Notes under the pieces: model-generated
Databases searched by the model: none
Told to the model about the DNA's origin: nothing
The model's input: only the letters and a program-made list of their open reading frames with translations
Shown here: one piece after another, positions 1-8,948 of the stretch
How positions within the stretch are numbered: position 1 is the first letter of the stretch
How the letters are laid out: the number at the start of each line of letters is the position of its first letter
Origin: Aldehydirespirator sp965200005
GTDB lineage: Bacteria > Actinomycetota > Acidimicrobiia > Acidimicrobiales > Aldehydirespiratoraceae
DNA length: 64,000 bases
Assembly: GCA_965200005.1 (NCBI GenBank)
Contig: OZ241331.1
Location: 1,612,001 to 1,676,000 of the forward strand
Direction of reading: 5' to 3'
Position numbers and translations under genes: made by a program

Positions 1-759
1 CAAACCGGACAGCGCGAACGTCTTTGCCGGTGACGTAACAGTGACTACTCGTGACGAGGCCCCGGGCACCTCCAGCATCGACATGAAGCGAGCGCTGGAG
101 TCGCCATATGAGAGATCAGCATGGATCTCATCACTAACAATGTAAATGTCATACTTATGGGCTAGCTCTACGATTCGAGCTAGCACTTCGGGGTCGGTGA
201 CACGACCGGTTGGGTTGTGCGGGTGGCACCACAACAGCACTCTCGCTTGCGGCTCGCGCTGCAGCAATGCCTCAAGGTCGTCTGGGTCGAGAGTCCAGCC
301 GATTCCGCTATCGTAGCGCATGGGCCACTCGAGTTGTCGACGGCGCGACGTTGGGCAGATCTGCAGGAAGATCTGATAAATCGGCGGTGTCAATACCACA
401 CCATCGCCGGGTGCCGCTAGGGCTGTGACCGCAGCCGTGACACCCTGCAACACGTCCACACACGTATGAACCATGCTGGGTTCGGGAGCCCATCCGTAGC
501 GTTGGCGAGCCCACTCTGTGAACGCGATGCCTACGTCAGCATCAAGGTTATGGTAACCGAAATCGCGCCGATCAACTGTCGAGGTCAGGGCGTTGGTTAT
601 GCCTCTAGGAGGCGTGAAGTCGTGCTCGGCTATCCAAGCCGGCAACACGTCGTCTTCGTACGTGGTCCACTTGCGGTTGCGATTGGCGCGCCGACGACGC
701 TGTGACGCAGTCTCGTCGAAGGGCTCAGATGCAGTATCGGGGGGCGACGAACCTAGCAT
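1..759 (-). CDS. MalY/PatB-like PLP-dependent aminotransferase (partial, runs off the window)
   Basis: Class I/II fold-type I PLP enzyme, most like the MalY/PatB C-S lyase branch (cystathionine beta-lyase-like). The reading frame is open from an ATG at 759 down to base 1, so about 253 N-terminal codons are present and the C-terminus lies outside the window. Visible landmarks are the early 'LPAWIAEHDF' segment typical of MalY proteins, 'HPHNPTGR' (the NPTG substrate/PLP motif), 'SDEIHADL' (PLP-binding Asp) and 'SPAKTFALSGL' near the window edge, where the Schiff-base Lys lies. The start sits 3 bases after the stop of the SPFH gene on the same strand, so the two are probably co-transcribed. Exact substrate cannot be decided from sequence. 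Family assignment is firm; the lyase versus transaminase role is inference. Confidence 0.85.
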   Translation of the reverse strand, partial: MLGSSPPDTASEPFDETASQRRRRANRNRKWTTYEDDVLPAWIAEHDFTPPRGITNALTSTVDRRDFGYHNLDADVGIAFTEWARQRYGWAPEPSMVHTCVDVLQGVTAAVTALAAPGDGVVLTPPIYQIFLQICPTSRRRQLEWPMRYDSGIGWTLDPDDLEALLQREPQARVLLWCHPHNPTGRVTDPEVLARIVELAHKYDIYIVSDEIHADLSYGDSSARFMSMLEVPGASSRVVTVTSPAKTFALSGL

Positions 760-762
760 TCG

Positions 763-1629
763 CTACGAATTGACTCCGGCATTGACGACTGGAGTGGTCT
801 GTTGCTCGCTGGTGAGAACCATCAATAGGTTGGCGACCATTGCCGCTTTAGCGTTCTCGTCAAACTCCACAACTGAGCGATTGGCAAGCAGGTCAAGAGC
901 ATCCTCAACCATTCCGACAGCACCTTCAACAATCGTGCGACGGGCTGCTACCACTGCCGCTGCTTGCTGACGCCGCAACATTGCTTCTGCGATTTCTGTC
1001 GCATATGCAAGATGATTGAGACGAGTTTCGATTACTTCTACTCCCGCTCGAGCTAACCGGTCTTGCACCTCAGAGTGCAGAGTCGCAGCCACGATGTCGG
1101 GGTTAGAACGCAGTGAAACGCTCTCACCATCAAAGTCGTCATAGGGATATTGAGTTCCGAGATGTCGTATCGCTGTCTCGCTTTGTACGTGGACGAAGTC
1201 TTCGAAGTCGTCTACCTCAAAGATGGCTGCCGCTGTATCAACTACCCGCCACACCACAACCGCTGAGATCTCAATCGGGTTGCCCTCGGCATCGTTGACT
1301 TTCGACACGCTGGTAGTGAAGTTGTGAACTCGAAGTGAAACCTTGCGTGACTCCATTCGTGTGAACGGGTTTGTCTGATGCCAGCCAGGTTTGCTGACCG
1401 TTCCCTTGTAGCGGCCGAACAGGATCAATACCAGAGCTTCATTGGGTTGCACTAGGTATTGCCCAGGCCAGACGGCTATCAGCAGGATGATGCCGGGCAG
1501 CCCCAGAAATGCGAGCGGCCAAGCCACAAAGATCGCTCCAAGCGTGGCCGCCGCGCACAACACAAGACCCGCGAGCGCAATAAGCACGCCAATCGCGCCC
1601 GGTGTTGTTGAAGCAGGTTGATCGTCCAT
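763..1629 (-). CDS. SPFH/Band 7 domain membrane protein
   Basis: A 288-residue membrane-anchored SPFH (stomatin/prohibitin/flotillin/HflK) protein. Two hydrophobic segments occupy roughly residues 11-55, followed by 'QYLVQPNEALVLILFGRYKG', the classic entry into the Band 7 domain, with the domain running to about residue 230 and an Ala/Arg-rich helical stretch ('EAMLRRQQAAAVVAARR') that would form the coiled coil used in oligomerisation. Such proteins scaffold membrane microdomains or regulate membrane proteases. The next gene downstream on the same strand is the aminotransferase at 759, separated by 3 bases. It is divergent from the LLM oxidoreductase at 1740. No specific partner can be named. 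Confidence 0.85.
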   Translation of the reverse strand: MDDQPASTTPGAIGVLIALAGLVLCAAATLGAIFVAWPLAFLGLPGIILLIAVWPGQYLVQPNEALVLILFGRYKGTVSKPGWHQTNPFTRMESRKVSLRVHNFTTSVSKVNDAEGNPIEISAVVVWRVVDTAAAIFEVDDFEDFVHVQSETAIRHLGTQYPYDDFDGESVSLRSNPDIVAATLHSEVQDRLARAGVEVIETRLNHLAYATEIAEAMLRRQQAAAVVAARRTIVEGAVGMVEDALDLLANRSVVEFDENAKAAMVANLLMVLTSEQQTTPVVNAGVNS

Positions 1630-1739
1630 CTACGAATCTTGCCACGCAGCGGAAGCGACGGGATGTCTCGTCCGCTTCCGGTTACGGTTGGCCGCCGTTG
1701 GGTGAGTCTCAACAAGAGCTCAGGAGCTAAGGAGCACAA

Positions 1740-2603
1740 GTGAAGTTCGGTATCAGCTTTGCAAACGTCGGGCCGTTCGTTACTGGCAGGGGGGCAGGGC
1801 GCTTAGCAAAGGCTGCTGAATCCGCCGGGTTCGACTCACTTTGGACAGTGGAACACATCTTGTATCCCGAGGGCTACGAGTCGACATATCCGTATGCACC
1901 GGATGGCAAGATGCCTGGTTCGGGAAATAACCCGATTCCCGATCCTCTTGTATGGCTCTCTTATACGGCTGCTGTCACTTCTGAAATCCGTCTCGCAACA
2001 GGTATATCGCTCCTACCGGAGCGTCACCCGCTTACGTTCGCCAAGGAAGTCGCAACTCTTGATCTGCTTTCGGGCGGTCGAGTGACGCTTGGCGTGGGGA
2101 TTGGGTGGCTAAAAGAGGAGTTCGTTGCACTAGGAGTGCCATGGGCACGGCGAGCGGCGCGTACCGAGGAATACATCGAGGTGATGCAAAAGGTCTGGGC
2201 CGAAGATGATGTGACATTTGACGGCGAGTTTGTGTCGTTCAGCCGCGCCAGTTCTAATCCCAAGCCGGTGGCACGTTCAGTTCCGATCCATATCGGTGGT
2301 CACAGTGAGGCTGCAGCTAGGCGTGCAGGTCGTTTAGCTGATGGGATGTTCCTTGCAGGCGGTGACATTGGACATCTGATCAATGTTGCTCGAAACACTG
2401 CTGCCGACAGCGGACGTGATCCTGAAGCACTTGAGATGTCAGTCGTGCATATGGGGATGTTTGGTGCGGATGTACGAGCCGCCGTGGAGGAGACCGAGTC
2501 TTGGGGTGCTCAGCGACTGATGATCCCCTCACTGTTGTTTATGCGCAAGACCGCCAATGCGCTAGCGGAGTTCGGCGAGTCGGTTATCGCCGCTCACGCC
2601 TAG
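1740..2603 (+). CDS. LLM class F420-dependent oxidoreductase
   Basis: A 287-residue luciferase-like monooxygenase fold protein of the F420-dependent group common in actinobacteria. It starts with GTG at 1740, preceded by a good ribosome-binding site (AAGGAG). Features: N-terminal 'MKFGISFANVGPF' beta strand, 'AAESAGFDSLWTVEHI', 'ATGISLLPERHPLTFAKEVATLDLLSGGR' and 'GVGIGWLKEEF', all hallmark blocks of the TIM-barrel LLM family, and 'PIHIGGHSEAAARRAGRLADG' near the C-terminus. These enzymes transfer hydride between reduced F420 (or FMN) and diverse substrates; the substrate is unknown. The gene is monocistronic, divergent from the SPFH gene and convergent with the Ppx/GppA gene. Confidence 0.9.
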   Translation: MKFGISFANVGPFVTGRGAGRLAKAAESAGFDSLWTVEHILYPEGYESTYPYAPDGKMPGSGNNPIPDPLVWLSYTAAVTSEIRLATGISLLPERHPLTFAKEVATLDLLSGGRVTLGVGIGWLKEEFVALGVPWARRAARTEEYIEVMQKVWAEDDVTFDGEFVSFSRASSNPKPVARSVPIHIGGHSEAAARRAGRLADGMFLAGGDIGHLINVARNTAADSGRDPEALEMSVVHMGMFGADVRAAVEETESWGAQRLMIPSLLFMRKTANALAEFGESVIAAHA

Positions 2604-2628
2604 AAGAGTGCGCTGTCGGAATTGTGGG

Positions 2629-4248
2629 CTAATTGAAGTTACGCGTCGGGCGCCAGTTGCCCGGTGTCAAGTTATCGATTTCAACAACATGAAAGTCAAC
2701 TGAACGACCCAAGGCATCTTCGAGCAGGTCTCGACTTCGACTTGCTGTGAAGTGTTCAATGCTCACATCAGTCCCTGGTGAGACCTCAACCGCGACCTGC
2801 ACTTTGTCGTCGTCGGTGAGTGCATGAATCTGGCGGACAGCTTGACGGTAAGTGCGGTCAAGTGCGATGCCGACCCGAAGCAATCCTGCTAACACGCGTA
2901 CGCGATAGCGATTCTTTGGGCTCAACGCCATATATTCGGTGTGCTTTCGTTTGGGAGAGGCCTTGCGGTGGTAACGAGCAACGAGAGCGATTAGTTCGAG
3001 TTCGCCTTCGGTGAATCCTGCTAGGCGTTCGCTGTTTCGGATCAGGTAGTACGAGTGCTTGTGATGTTTCGATTCTGCGACGAAGCGACCGATGTTGTGA
3101 AGCAGTCCTGCGGCCTCGAGCATCTCACTGTCTTCGGAACCGAGGCCATGCACGACTCTGGTCTCGTCGAACAGTTCTAGAGCAAGGTCAGTGGCATGCT
3201 CAGCGTGGTTCAAGTCTTCCTGGTAGTTGCTTGCGAGAGCGATGGCACTCAGGCGCCTTAGATCGTTGAGGTGATGCAACCCGTCACCGTTACTGCGCTC
3301 CCGCAAGTTCAACCTGTCGAGTAGCACGCCTTCTCGTAGCGCAGCGTTGGATACGACCATCGACTTGATGTTGAGCGACTTGAACAGTTGCCGCAACAAA
3401 ACAACTCCGCCGACGATCACGTCGCTCCGGTTGGGGTCGAGACCTTCTATGTGTACGCGCTCAGTGGGATGTACTCGTGTGATCAGACTCGTTTCGATGG
3501 TTTTTAGCTCTGATCGCGTAATGGTCGCATTGGCGGCGCTGCGCAATGGTTCACCTCGGTGGGCGGCACACATCAACGCCACCGACTCGATCGTTCCTGA
3601 CGACCCGACGGCGACCTCAAATCCGAGCCTTTGCGCCTGCTGACGAATTGGAGCGATGAATGACTTGATGTGTCGGCGGCATGCCTTTGCCGCACCGCTG
3701 CGAACCACACCGTTGGGGAAGAAGCGGTCGGTTAGTCGTATGTGACCTAACTTGACGCTGCGGGCATAGTCGGGCGATACGCCATCACCAAGGATTACCT
3801 CAGTTGATCCACCGCCTATATCTATTACGAGGTGCGGTTTTCCCGCAATCGGCACTGCACTCATCGCACCCAGGTGAATTAAGCGAGCTTCCTCAACACC
3901 CGATACCACCTCAACTGTAATTTCTGCTTCATCTTTGGCTCGTCGCAAGAACTCGTGCTGGTTTCGGGCCTCTCGAACTGCGCTAGTTGCGATTGCGGCA
4001 ATCTCCGCATCGTGTACGTCTGCGATGTGACGCATCTCGATGAGAGCCTCAATTGCGCGGTCGATGGCGTCTGGTAATAGGCGGTCCATGTCGGCTCCAC
4101 CGCTACCGAGCCGTACTCGCATCTTCTCTCGGGCTAGCAGTTCGGGAGTTCCGTTTGGTACTTCCCGTGCAATTACCATGTGTATTGAGTTGGTACCGAT
4201 GTCGATAGCAGCTATCGGTGTTGAGGCTTCTGAGCGCCGCGGAATCAT
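2629..4248 (-). CDS. Ppx/GppA family phosphatase (exopolyphosphatase / pppGpp phosphohydrolase) with C-terminal HD domain
   Basis: A 539-residue protein of the long Ppx/GppA class. The N-terminal ASKHA phosphatase fold shows 'AIDIGTNSIHMV' (phosphate 1 loop), 'ATSAVREARN', 'VVSGVEEARLIHLGAM' and 'LVIDIGGGSTEV' (phosphate 2 loop), all canonical. From about residue 345 a HD-type helical domain follows ('HATDLALELFDETRVVHGL', 'AAGLLHNIGRFV', 'ARYHRKASPKRKH'), as in E. coli Ppx/GppA. Members hydrolyse inorganic polyphosphate or convert pppGpp to ppGpp; sequence alone does not separate the two. The short alpha/beta hydrolase gene lies 53 bases upstream on the same strand. Confidence 0.92.
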   Translation of the reverse strand: MIPRRSEASTPIAAIDIGTNSIHMVIAREVPNGTPELLAREKMRVRLGSGGADMDRLLPDAIDRAIEALIEMRHIADVHDAEIAAIATSAVREARNQHEFLRRAKDEAEITVEVVSGVEEARLIHLGAMSAVPIAGKPHLVIDIGGGSTEVILGDGVSPDYARSVKLGHIRLTDRFFPNGVVRSGAAKACRRHIKSFIAPIRQQAQRLGFEVAVGSSGTIESVALMCAAHRGEPLRSAANATITRSELKTIETSLITRVHPTERVHIEGLDPNRSDVIVGGVVLLRQLFKSLNIKSMVVSNAALREGVLLDRLNLRERSNGDGLHHLNDLRRLSAIALASNYQEDLNHAEHATDLALELFDETRVVHGLGSEDSEMLEAAGLLHNIGRFVAESKHHKHSYYLIRNSERLAGFTEGELELIALVARYHRKASPKRKHTEYMALSPKNRYRVRVLAGLLRVGIALDRTYRQAVRQIHALTDDDKVQVAVEVSPGTDVSIEHFTASRSRDLLEDALGRSVDFHVVEIDNLTPGNWRPTRNFN

Positions 4249-4301
4249 GGGCGCGTGGTTCTTGTTCTCTTGACTCCGTGATCCGTGAACGTCATGTTTG
4301 C

Positions 4302-4985
4302 TCAGTTAGTGACCTCAGCCGACTCTGCTCTCGCCCAGATGTCGCGAGCCATATCGGCCACATGGCTGGAATGCGTCCGCATCAGTCGATGTCGTCCACC
4401 TTCAACAGTGTCGCGGGTCACATTGGAGAGCTTGCGTTGCATGTAGTCGTTCGCGCCAAGGAACGCTCGGTCATGGCTGCCCAAAACCAGGCCGACTGGA
4501 ACTGCTATCTCAGAGAAGCGTTCAATAACCATCGAGTCAACATGGAGACTTGAGATAGTTGCCACTTCGGGAATGGGGAGTCTGTTGGCGCTGCGTCGAA
4601 CCCAGTTGTTCCAGTTCTCCATGGATTTGGCATCACGAAAGCCTGGACCTGTAGCAACGAGCACTAAGCCCCGCAACACGTTTGGACGCGTAATTGCATG
4701 AGCAAGACCGAGATATCCACCTAGAGAGTGTCCGATCCAGATAGCGGGCCCAATCTCGTCAAGTACATCATCAATTGATTCAAGTAACGCTTCACGCGCA
4801 TATGCCTCTGGCTCCTCAGGTGCAGGGGATACACCATGGCCGGGCAGATCCAGCCTCGTGCAAGTGAAGTCATCGGTTAGTGCCGCGACAGTTGAATCCC
4901 AGATGGAGGAGTCATCGGCCATGCCATGCACAAAGACCAGCGGTGGGCCAGTGCCGGAGGTCGTGCGATGTAGCCGAGTCTTCAA
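4302..4985 (-). CDS. alpha/beta hydrolase
   Basis: A 227-residue single-domain alpha/beta hydrolase. It shows the oxyanion-hole segment 'PLVFVHGMADDSSIW', the 'LDLPGHGVS' block, the nucleophile elbow 'IGHSLGGYLGLA' (Ser in GHSLGG), a strand-6 acid in 'GLVLGSHDRAFLG' and a late 'GGRHRLMRTH' supplying the catalytic His. The lid region is short for the family. No signal peptide is visible, so it is probably cytoplasmic. Substrate is unknown; it may be an esterase, lactonase or C-C hydrolase. It sits upstream of the Ppx/GppA gene on the same strand and is divergent from the MaoC gene at 5086. Confidence 0.85.
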   Translation of the reverse strand: MKTRLHRTTSGTGPPLVFVHGMADDSSIWDSTVAALTDDFTCTRLDLPGHGVSPAPEEPEAYAREALLESIDDVLDEIGPAIWIGHSLGGYLGLAHAITRPNVLRGLVLVATGPGFRDAKSMENWNNWVRRSANRLPIPEVATISSLHVDSMVIERFSEIAVPVGLVLGSHDRAFLGANDYMQRKLSNVTRDTVEGGRHRLMRTHSSHVADMARDIWARAESAEVTN

Positions 4986-5085
4986 GGTCGTGGCTCGTAG
5001 TTCACGGCACCGCAGGCTAATGCGATACCCCGGCGTCGCAGGCTTGCTGACTTGCCGTTAGCTCAAGTCAGCTAGCGTCCCGGTC

Positions 5086-5547
5086 ATGACGACGGTGTTT
5101 GCCTCGCCCGATGAACTCTTGGGCGGTGTTGGGCGCCACCTTGGTTACAGCGAATGGGTCACGGTTAACCAGGATCGGATTAATCTATTCGCTGACGCGA
5201 CTGGTGATCGTCAGTGGATTCATGTTGATCCAGTAGCTGCGGCTAATGGCCCGTTTGGTTCAACTATCGCGCACGGCTATCTGACGCTGGCCCTCACGAA
5301 CCTGTTTCTGCCTCAGATTGTGCGGGTTGAAGGCATTTCAATGGGTGTCAACTACGGCGTCAACAGGGTTCGCTTTCCTCATCCGGTTCTGGTTGGGTCA
5401 CGACTAAGAGCCTCAGCCGTGCTGACCGCTGTTGAGGAGTTGCGTGGCGGTGTTGGTGTGCAGGCCATCATCACAATCACTGTGGAGATTGAAGGTGTTG
5501 CCAAACCTGCGTGTGTGGTTGAGTCCGTCAGTCGATTCTTGCGTTGA
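5086..5547 (+). CDS. MaoC-like (R)-specific enoyl-CoA hydratase
   Basis: A 153-residue hot-dog-fold protein of the MaoC dehydratase family. The hydratase-2 motif is complete: 'FADATGDRQWIHVDPVAAA' carries the catalytic Asp and His, followed by 'FGSTIAHGYLTLAL' and 'NYGVNRVRFPHPVLVGSRLR'. The enzyme would hydrate trans-2-enoyl-CoA to (R)-3-hydroxyacyl-CoA in fatty-acid or polyester metabolism. The ATG at 5086 fits the usual family length. Its stop overlaps a possible TTG start of the next gene, so both may be transcribed together although their functions are unrelated. Confidence 0.9.
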   Translation: MTTVFASPDELLGGVGRHLGYSEWVTVNQDRINLFADATGDRQWIHVDPVAAANGPFGSTIAHGYLTLALTNLFLPQIVRVEGISMGVNYGVNRVRFPHPVLVGSRLRASAVLTAVEELRGGVGVQAIITITVEIEGVAKPACVVESVSRFLR

Positions 5548-5558
5548 TCGACAGTCTC

Positions 5559-7520
5559 ATGGGGAGAGCCTGCACGTTTGGGGAGCGCCGAGTAGCGCTC
5601 TTGTCTTTGGCTGTTCTTTTGTGTCTCGGAGTGTTCTTGACTGTCTTCGAGAGCCCAGCGAGGGCATTGGCTTCTCCGGGGCCCGACGCCGCGCTGGTCC
5701 AGAACGGCAACGATCAGCCTGCTAAGCCCGTCGATTGCCGCTCCGTCTCAAGGGACATTGAGTTGCTATGTCGTGCCTATTCGGTGATCGCGCAGCACGC
5801 TGTCAAACAGGTCAGCAGTCAGTTCCTTGCAGATGCCGCCGTGGACGGAATTGCTCAAGCAGGTTCTGGGTCTGAGGGAGTTGTTTCGGATGCCTGCGGT
5901 TTGCCGTCACCAGAATTCGACCGGGTCTGTGGTCTGATTGACGCCGCTGATGACACATCGGCTGCGGTTTGGGCTGCGACGGTTGCGATGATCCGTGCCT
6001 TAGATGATCCGTTTGCGAAGTTAATGACGTCTCAGGAGTACTCGGCAATGTTGGAGTCGTACTCCAGCGGTGTTCCACTTGTTGGCATCGGGCTGCGTTT
6101 GGGTTTGTTGGCTGGGGTGTCACCCTGTGAAGCGCTGTCATCATCATGTCGTCTAGTTATAGCTGATGTTGTTCCACACAGTCCCGCCGAGCGTGCAGGT
6201 CTGCAAACCGGAGATGAGATAGTCACATTGGACGGCCTGATACCTGCAGGTGGCAACTGCGGATTGGGTGACCTGAGACAGTTTCGTGAGGGCGAGCAGG
6301 TGGTTGTTCGAGTGCTTCGCAGCGGAGTTGTCATCGAATTCGCTGTAGACGTTGAGCAAGTAGCGATTGACGTGGCTTGGACCGATTTGATCCCGAACGA
6401 GATCGGGTATCTGCGACTCGAGTCATTCACGGACTGGGCCGCGGAGCCGTTTGAAGATGAACTCAGGCGTCTCATCGATTCAGACGTTGAGGTATTGGTT
6501 GTTGATCTAATGGGCAACGGCGGTGGTCGCCTTAGCACGGTCATTGAGATCGCAGAATTGTTCCTGGAATCTGGAGACGACATCACCCGCGTGATTGAGC
6601 GGGGCAGTGACGTAACCCACAGCGCCGATCATCCCGAGCCGCTGGTCTTTGGGCGACGCATGCCAGTCGTCATCACTGTGAATTCGGGAACCGCGTCGGG
6701 TTCTGAGATGCTGGCTATGGCTTTACGTGATCAATCGGTTGCGACAGTCGTAGGCGAGTCAACCTATGGCAAATCGAGTGGTCAGGTGGCCTACGAGCTT
6801 CGCACCAGTGGCAACGAGTTGCTTGCCGCGCTACAGCTGACAACTCTGCGGTGGGAGAGTCCAAGCGGTGCTAGCGCTGATGGCGGTGTTGTGCCAGACA
6901 TTGAGGTTGACTTTTCCAGTTGCGTGCATCCGGTTGGATTGGCTCGATGGGCTGCTGCAGCTGCTGCAGTTGAGGGAGTGTTACCGGCAGACCTTGCACT
7001 TCAAGGGGAGCGAAGTGAAGCTGTGGGCGCTTTACGAGATGCCGGTGTGTTTGCAGGAACTGACTGTCATCCCGGCCTCTTCTGCGCTGATGACTCAGTT
7101 ACCCGCTGGGAGATGGCGGTCTGGTTGACACGACTTCTGGATGGAAATGAACCAGAACATGTGGAAGTCAGCAGGTTCGATGATGTTGATGTTTCGTCGT
7201 GGTGGGCTCCCCATGTTGAGCGACTGGCTCAATTGGGTGTCACACTCGGCTGTTCGAGAAGTCCGGCAATGTATTGCCCTTATGAGGGTGTCGACCGGCT
7301 GCAAATGGCCCGGTTCTTCGTTCGTGCGTTGAGTCTGCAGTTCGGTCAGACAGTGCACTTCGAAGATGTTGAAGATGCGGAAGCAATTCCGGTGGTGTCT
7401 GCGCTGTTTGAGGCCGGCATCACCAAGGGGTGTGTCAGTGAGCCGCTGCAATTCTGCCCTGGCGGTCTAACGAGCAGAGGTGAGATGGCGCTGTTCATGC
7501 AGCGAGCTTTTTTGAATTGA
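5559..7520 (+). CDS. Secreted S41 (C-terminal processing) peptidase with PDZ and three SLH-type repeats
   Basis: About 653 residues. The ATG at 5559 gives a clean signal peptide ('RRVALLSLAVLLCLGVFL', then an Ala-x-Ala-type end). A TTG at 5544, overlapping the maoC stop, is an alternative start 5 codons upstream. A PDZ domain spans about residues 165-245 ('VVPHSPAERAGLQTGDEIV'). The S41 core has 'SGTASGSEM' (nucleophile Ser near 378) and 'YGKSSGQ' (general-base Lys near 403), so the catalytic dyad is intact. The last 170 residues hold three Cys-containing S-layer-homology-like repeats ('VTRWEMAVWLTRLL', 'VDRLQMARFFVRAL', 'TSRGEMALFMQRAF'), which should tether the protease to the cell envelope. 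Substrate is unknown. Confidence 0.9.
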   Translation: MGRACTFGERRVALLSLAVLLCLGVFLTVFESPARALASPGPDAALVQNGNDQPAKPVDCRSVSRDIELLCRAYSVIAQHAVKQVSSQFLADAAVDGIAQAGSGSEGVVSDACGLPSPEFDRVCGLIDAADDTSAAVWAATVAMIRALDDPFAKLMTSQEYSAMLESYSSGVPLVGIGLRLGLLAGVSPCEALSSSCRLVIADVVPHSPAERAGLQTGDEIVTLDGLIPAGGNCGLGDLRQFREGEQVVVRVLRSGVVIEFAVDVEQVAIDVAWTDLIPNEIGYLRLESFTDWAAEPFEDELRRLIDSDVEVLVVDLMGNGGGRLSTVIEIAELFLESGDDITRVIERGSDVTHSADHPEPLVFGRRMPVVITVNSGTASGSEMLAMALRDQSVATVVGESTYGKSSGQVAYELRTSGNELLAALQLTTLRWESPSGASADGGVVPDIEVDFSSCVHPVGLARWAAAAAAVEGVLPADLALQGERSEAVGALRDAGVFAGTDCHPGLFCADDSVTRWEMAVWLTRLLDGNEPEHVEVSRFDDVDVSSWWAPHVERLAQLGVTLGCSRSPAMYCPYEGVDRLQMARFFVRALSLQFGQTVHFEDVEDAEAIPVVSALFEAGITKGCVSEPLQFCPGGLTSRGEMALFMQRAFLN

Positions 7521-7587
7521 CGGGGCTTATGCGGAGAATTCGCTCCCGCTACTGACCCGTGACTGTGAGGCTCTAGCCTTGAGTGTG

Positions 7588-8631
7588 ATGGCCAAGCGCA
7601 AGAGGCGACGTGGAGTGCCTGTGGGTGCTGGCGCAGTTCCCGTCTCTCGACCTCCTGTTCGGCCAGGCCTGGTGAGTTCTCGGCGGGCTGTGCCTTCGGG
7701 GCTTGAACGGCCGCCCTACACATTCCGTCCCGGGGGCGAGCCGGATCCGCCCATGTCGTCGCCTGTGCGTACTCGTAAGGAACTCGCGGCTATGCGCCGT
7801 ACTGGTGCTTTGGCCGCTGAGGTATTGATTGCGGCCTGTGAGAAGGTTCGTGTCGGGATGACAACCGATGCGATTGACCGGTTTGTTCATGAACGATCAG
7901 TGAAGGCTGGTGCGTATCCGAGCCCGCTGGGTTATAGGGGTTATCCGAAGTCTGTGTGTACTTCTGTGAATGAAGTGATCTGTCACGGCATTCCTGATTC
8001 TCGCCGGCTAGCTGATGGGGACATCATCAATATTGATGTGACTGTGTATCGAGAAGGCGTGCATGGGGACACATCTGTCACGTTGATGCTTGGTGACGTT
8101 GATAAGCACTCTCGCCGGCTGGTGACTGAGACCCGCCAGTCGTTGTATGCAGGGATTGCCGCAGTTAGAGCGGGTGTGCCTGTTTCGGCTATTGGGCGTG
8201 CGATCCAGAATCACGCGTGGAAGCACCGTTTAGGTGTGGTGCGGGAGTTCATAGGACACGGTGTTGGTACTGAGTTTCATTCAGGCTTGCAGGTGCCGCA
8301 CTATTACGACCGGCGAGCCTCGGTGTTGCTAGCCGACGGAATGACCTTCACGATCGAACCGATGTTGACGCTCGGCTCACCCATGGCTGCAATGTGGGAC
8401 GACGGTTGGACAGCAGTAACCGCCGACGGCCGCCGCACCGCCCAGTTCGAACACACCCTCGCCTGCACCCCCGACGGCGCCGAAATCCTCACAACCACAT
8501 TCACAGGCGACTGCGCCCACACTCTCTTCACCACCCCCATCCACGAGTCCGGTCAGTCGTTTTGTAATCTGCGGGCTTCGTGGGACGTGTCCCTTGCGAA
8601 GTCATCCGAGTCTCCAATCGTGACGGACTGA
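7588..8631 (+). CDS. map: Type I methionine aminopeptidase with atypical C-terminal extension
   Basis: Removes the N-terminal Met from nascent proteins. The ATG at 7588 (in frame with upstream TTG 7579 and GTG 7585) is the likely start. After a basic, proline-rich N-terminal extension of about 60 residues, as in actinobacterial MetAP, the pita-bread fold shows 'SVNEVICHGIPD' (substrate His), 'NIDVTVYREGVHGDTS' (two Asp ligands), 'EFIGHGVGTEFH' (His ligand), 'TIEPML' and 'AQFEHTLA' (Glu ligands). A typical enzyme would end soon after 'GAEILT', but here about 40 extra residues follow before the stop, with no family resemblance. The last third before that tail is much richer in C-ending codons than the first two thirds. 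The tail abuts the start of the CRISPR-Cas region. Confidence 0.9.
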   Translation: MAKRKRRRGVPVGAGAVPVSRPPVRPGLVSSRRAVPSGLERPPYTFRPGGEPDPPMSSPVRTRKELAAMRRTGALAAEVLIAACEKVRVGMTTDAIDRFVHERSVKAGAYPSPLGYRGYPKSVCTSVNEVICHGIPDSRRLADGDIINIDVTVYREGVHGDTSVTLMLGDVDKHSRRLVTETRQSLYAGIAAVRAGVPVSAIGRAIQNHAWKHRLGVVREFIGHGVGTEFHSGLQVPHYYDRRASVLLADGMTFTIEPMLTLGSPMAAMWDDGWTAVTADGRRTAQFEHTLACTPDGAEILTTTFTGDCAHTLFTTPIHESGQSFCNLRASWDVSLAKSSESPIVTD

Positions 8632-8948
8632 CTCGATGGATTGATCAAAGTTGCATATCGCTACGTGTTGGACAACCGTCTCGGACCAAGGCGGATTCCT
8701 ACAGGCGTTGACCGCCGACTACGGCGAGCAATTCGTCAACTCGGACGTGACGACAAGCGTATAGACGACATGCGGCACCCGACGGCCGCTGAGTATGTCA
8801 CACCCCACTGCGAGACTTGGCTTCGTTCGGTTCGTTCGTTCAGACCAGCGAACTCTCGCGACTTGTGTCACACCCCGCTGACACAATGCGAACAGTCAAG
8901 TGGATCCCCGTGGTTCAACAACGACAACAATTAACAAGAAAGGACAAC
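8632..8948. promoter_or_regulatory. Upstream region of the cas operon with a 15-bp direct repeat
   Basis: 317 bases with no convincing gene. Two near-identical 15-mers, TGTCACACCCCACTG (8796-8810) and TGTCACACCCCGCTG (8866-8880), lie exactly 70 bases apart in direct orientation, so they could be binding sites for a regulator of the cas operon. Between them are short CGTT-containing repeats (8823-8840). A 30-codon open stretch around 8670-8763 reads as plausible decayed protein, but I cannot assign it. The csb1 ribosome-binding site (AAGAAAGGA) ends the region. Confidence 0.4.

Noticed and set aside
8641..8934. A 97-codon frame upstream of csb1.
   Set aside because: Arg-rich low-quality translation with no ribosome-binding site, running through the direct-repeat region; treated as non-coding or a remnant.
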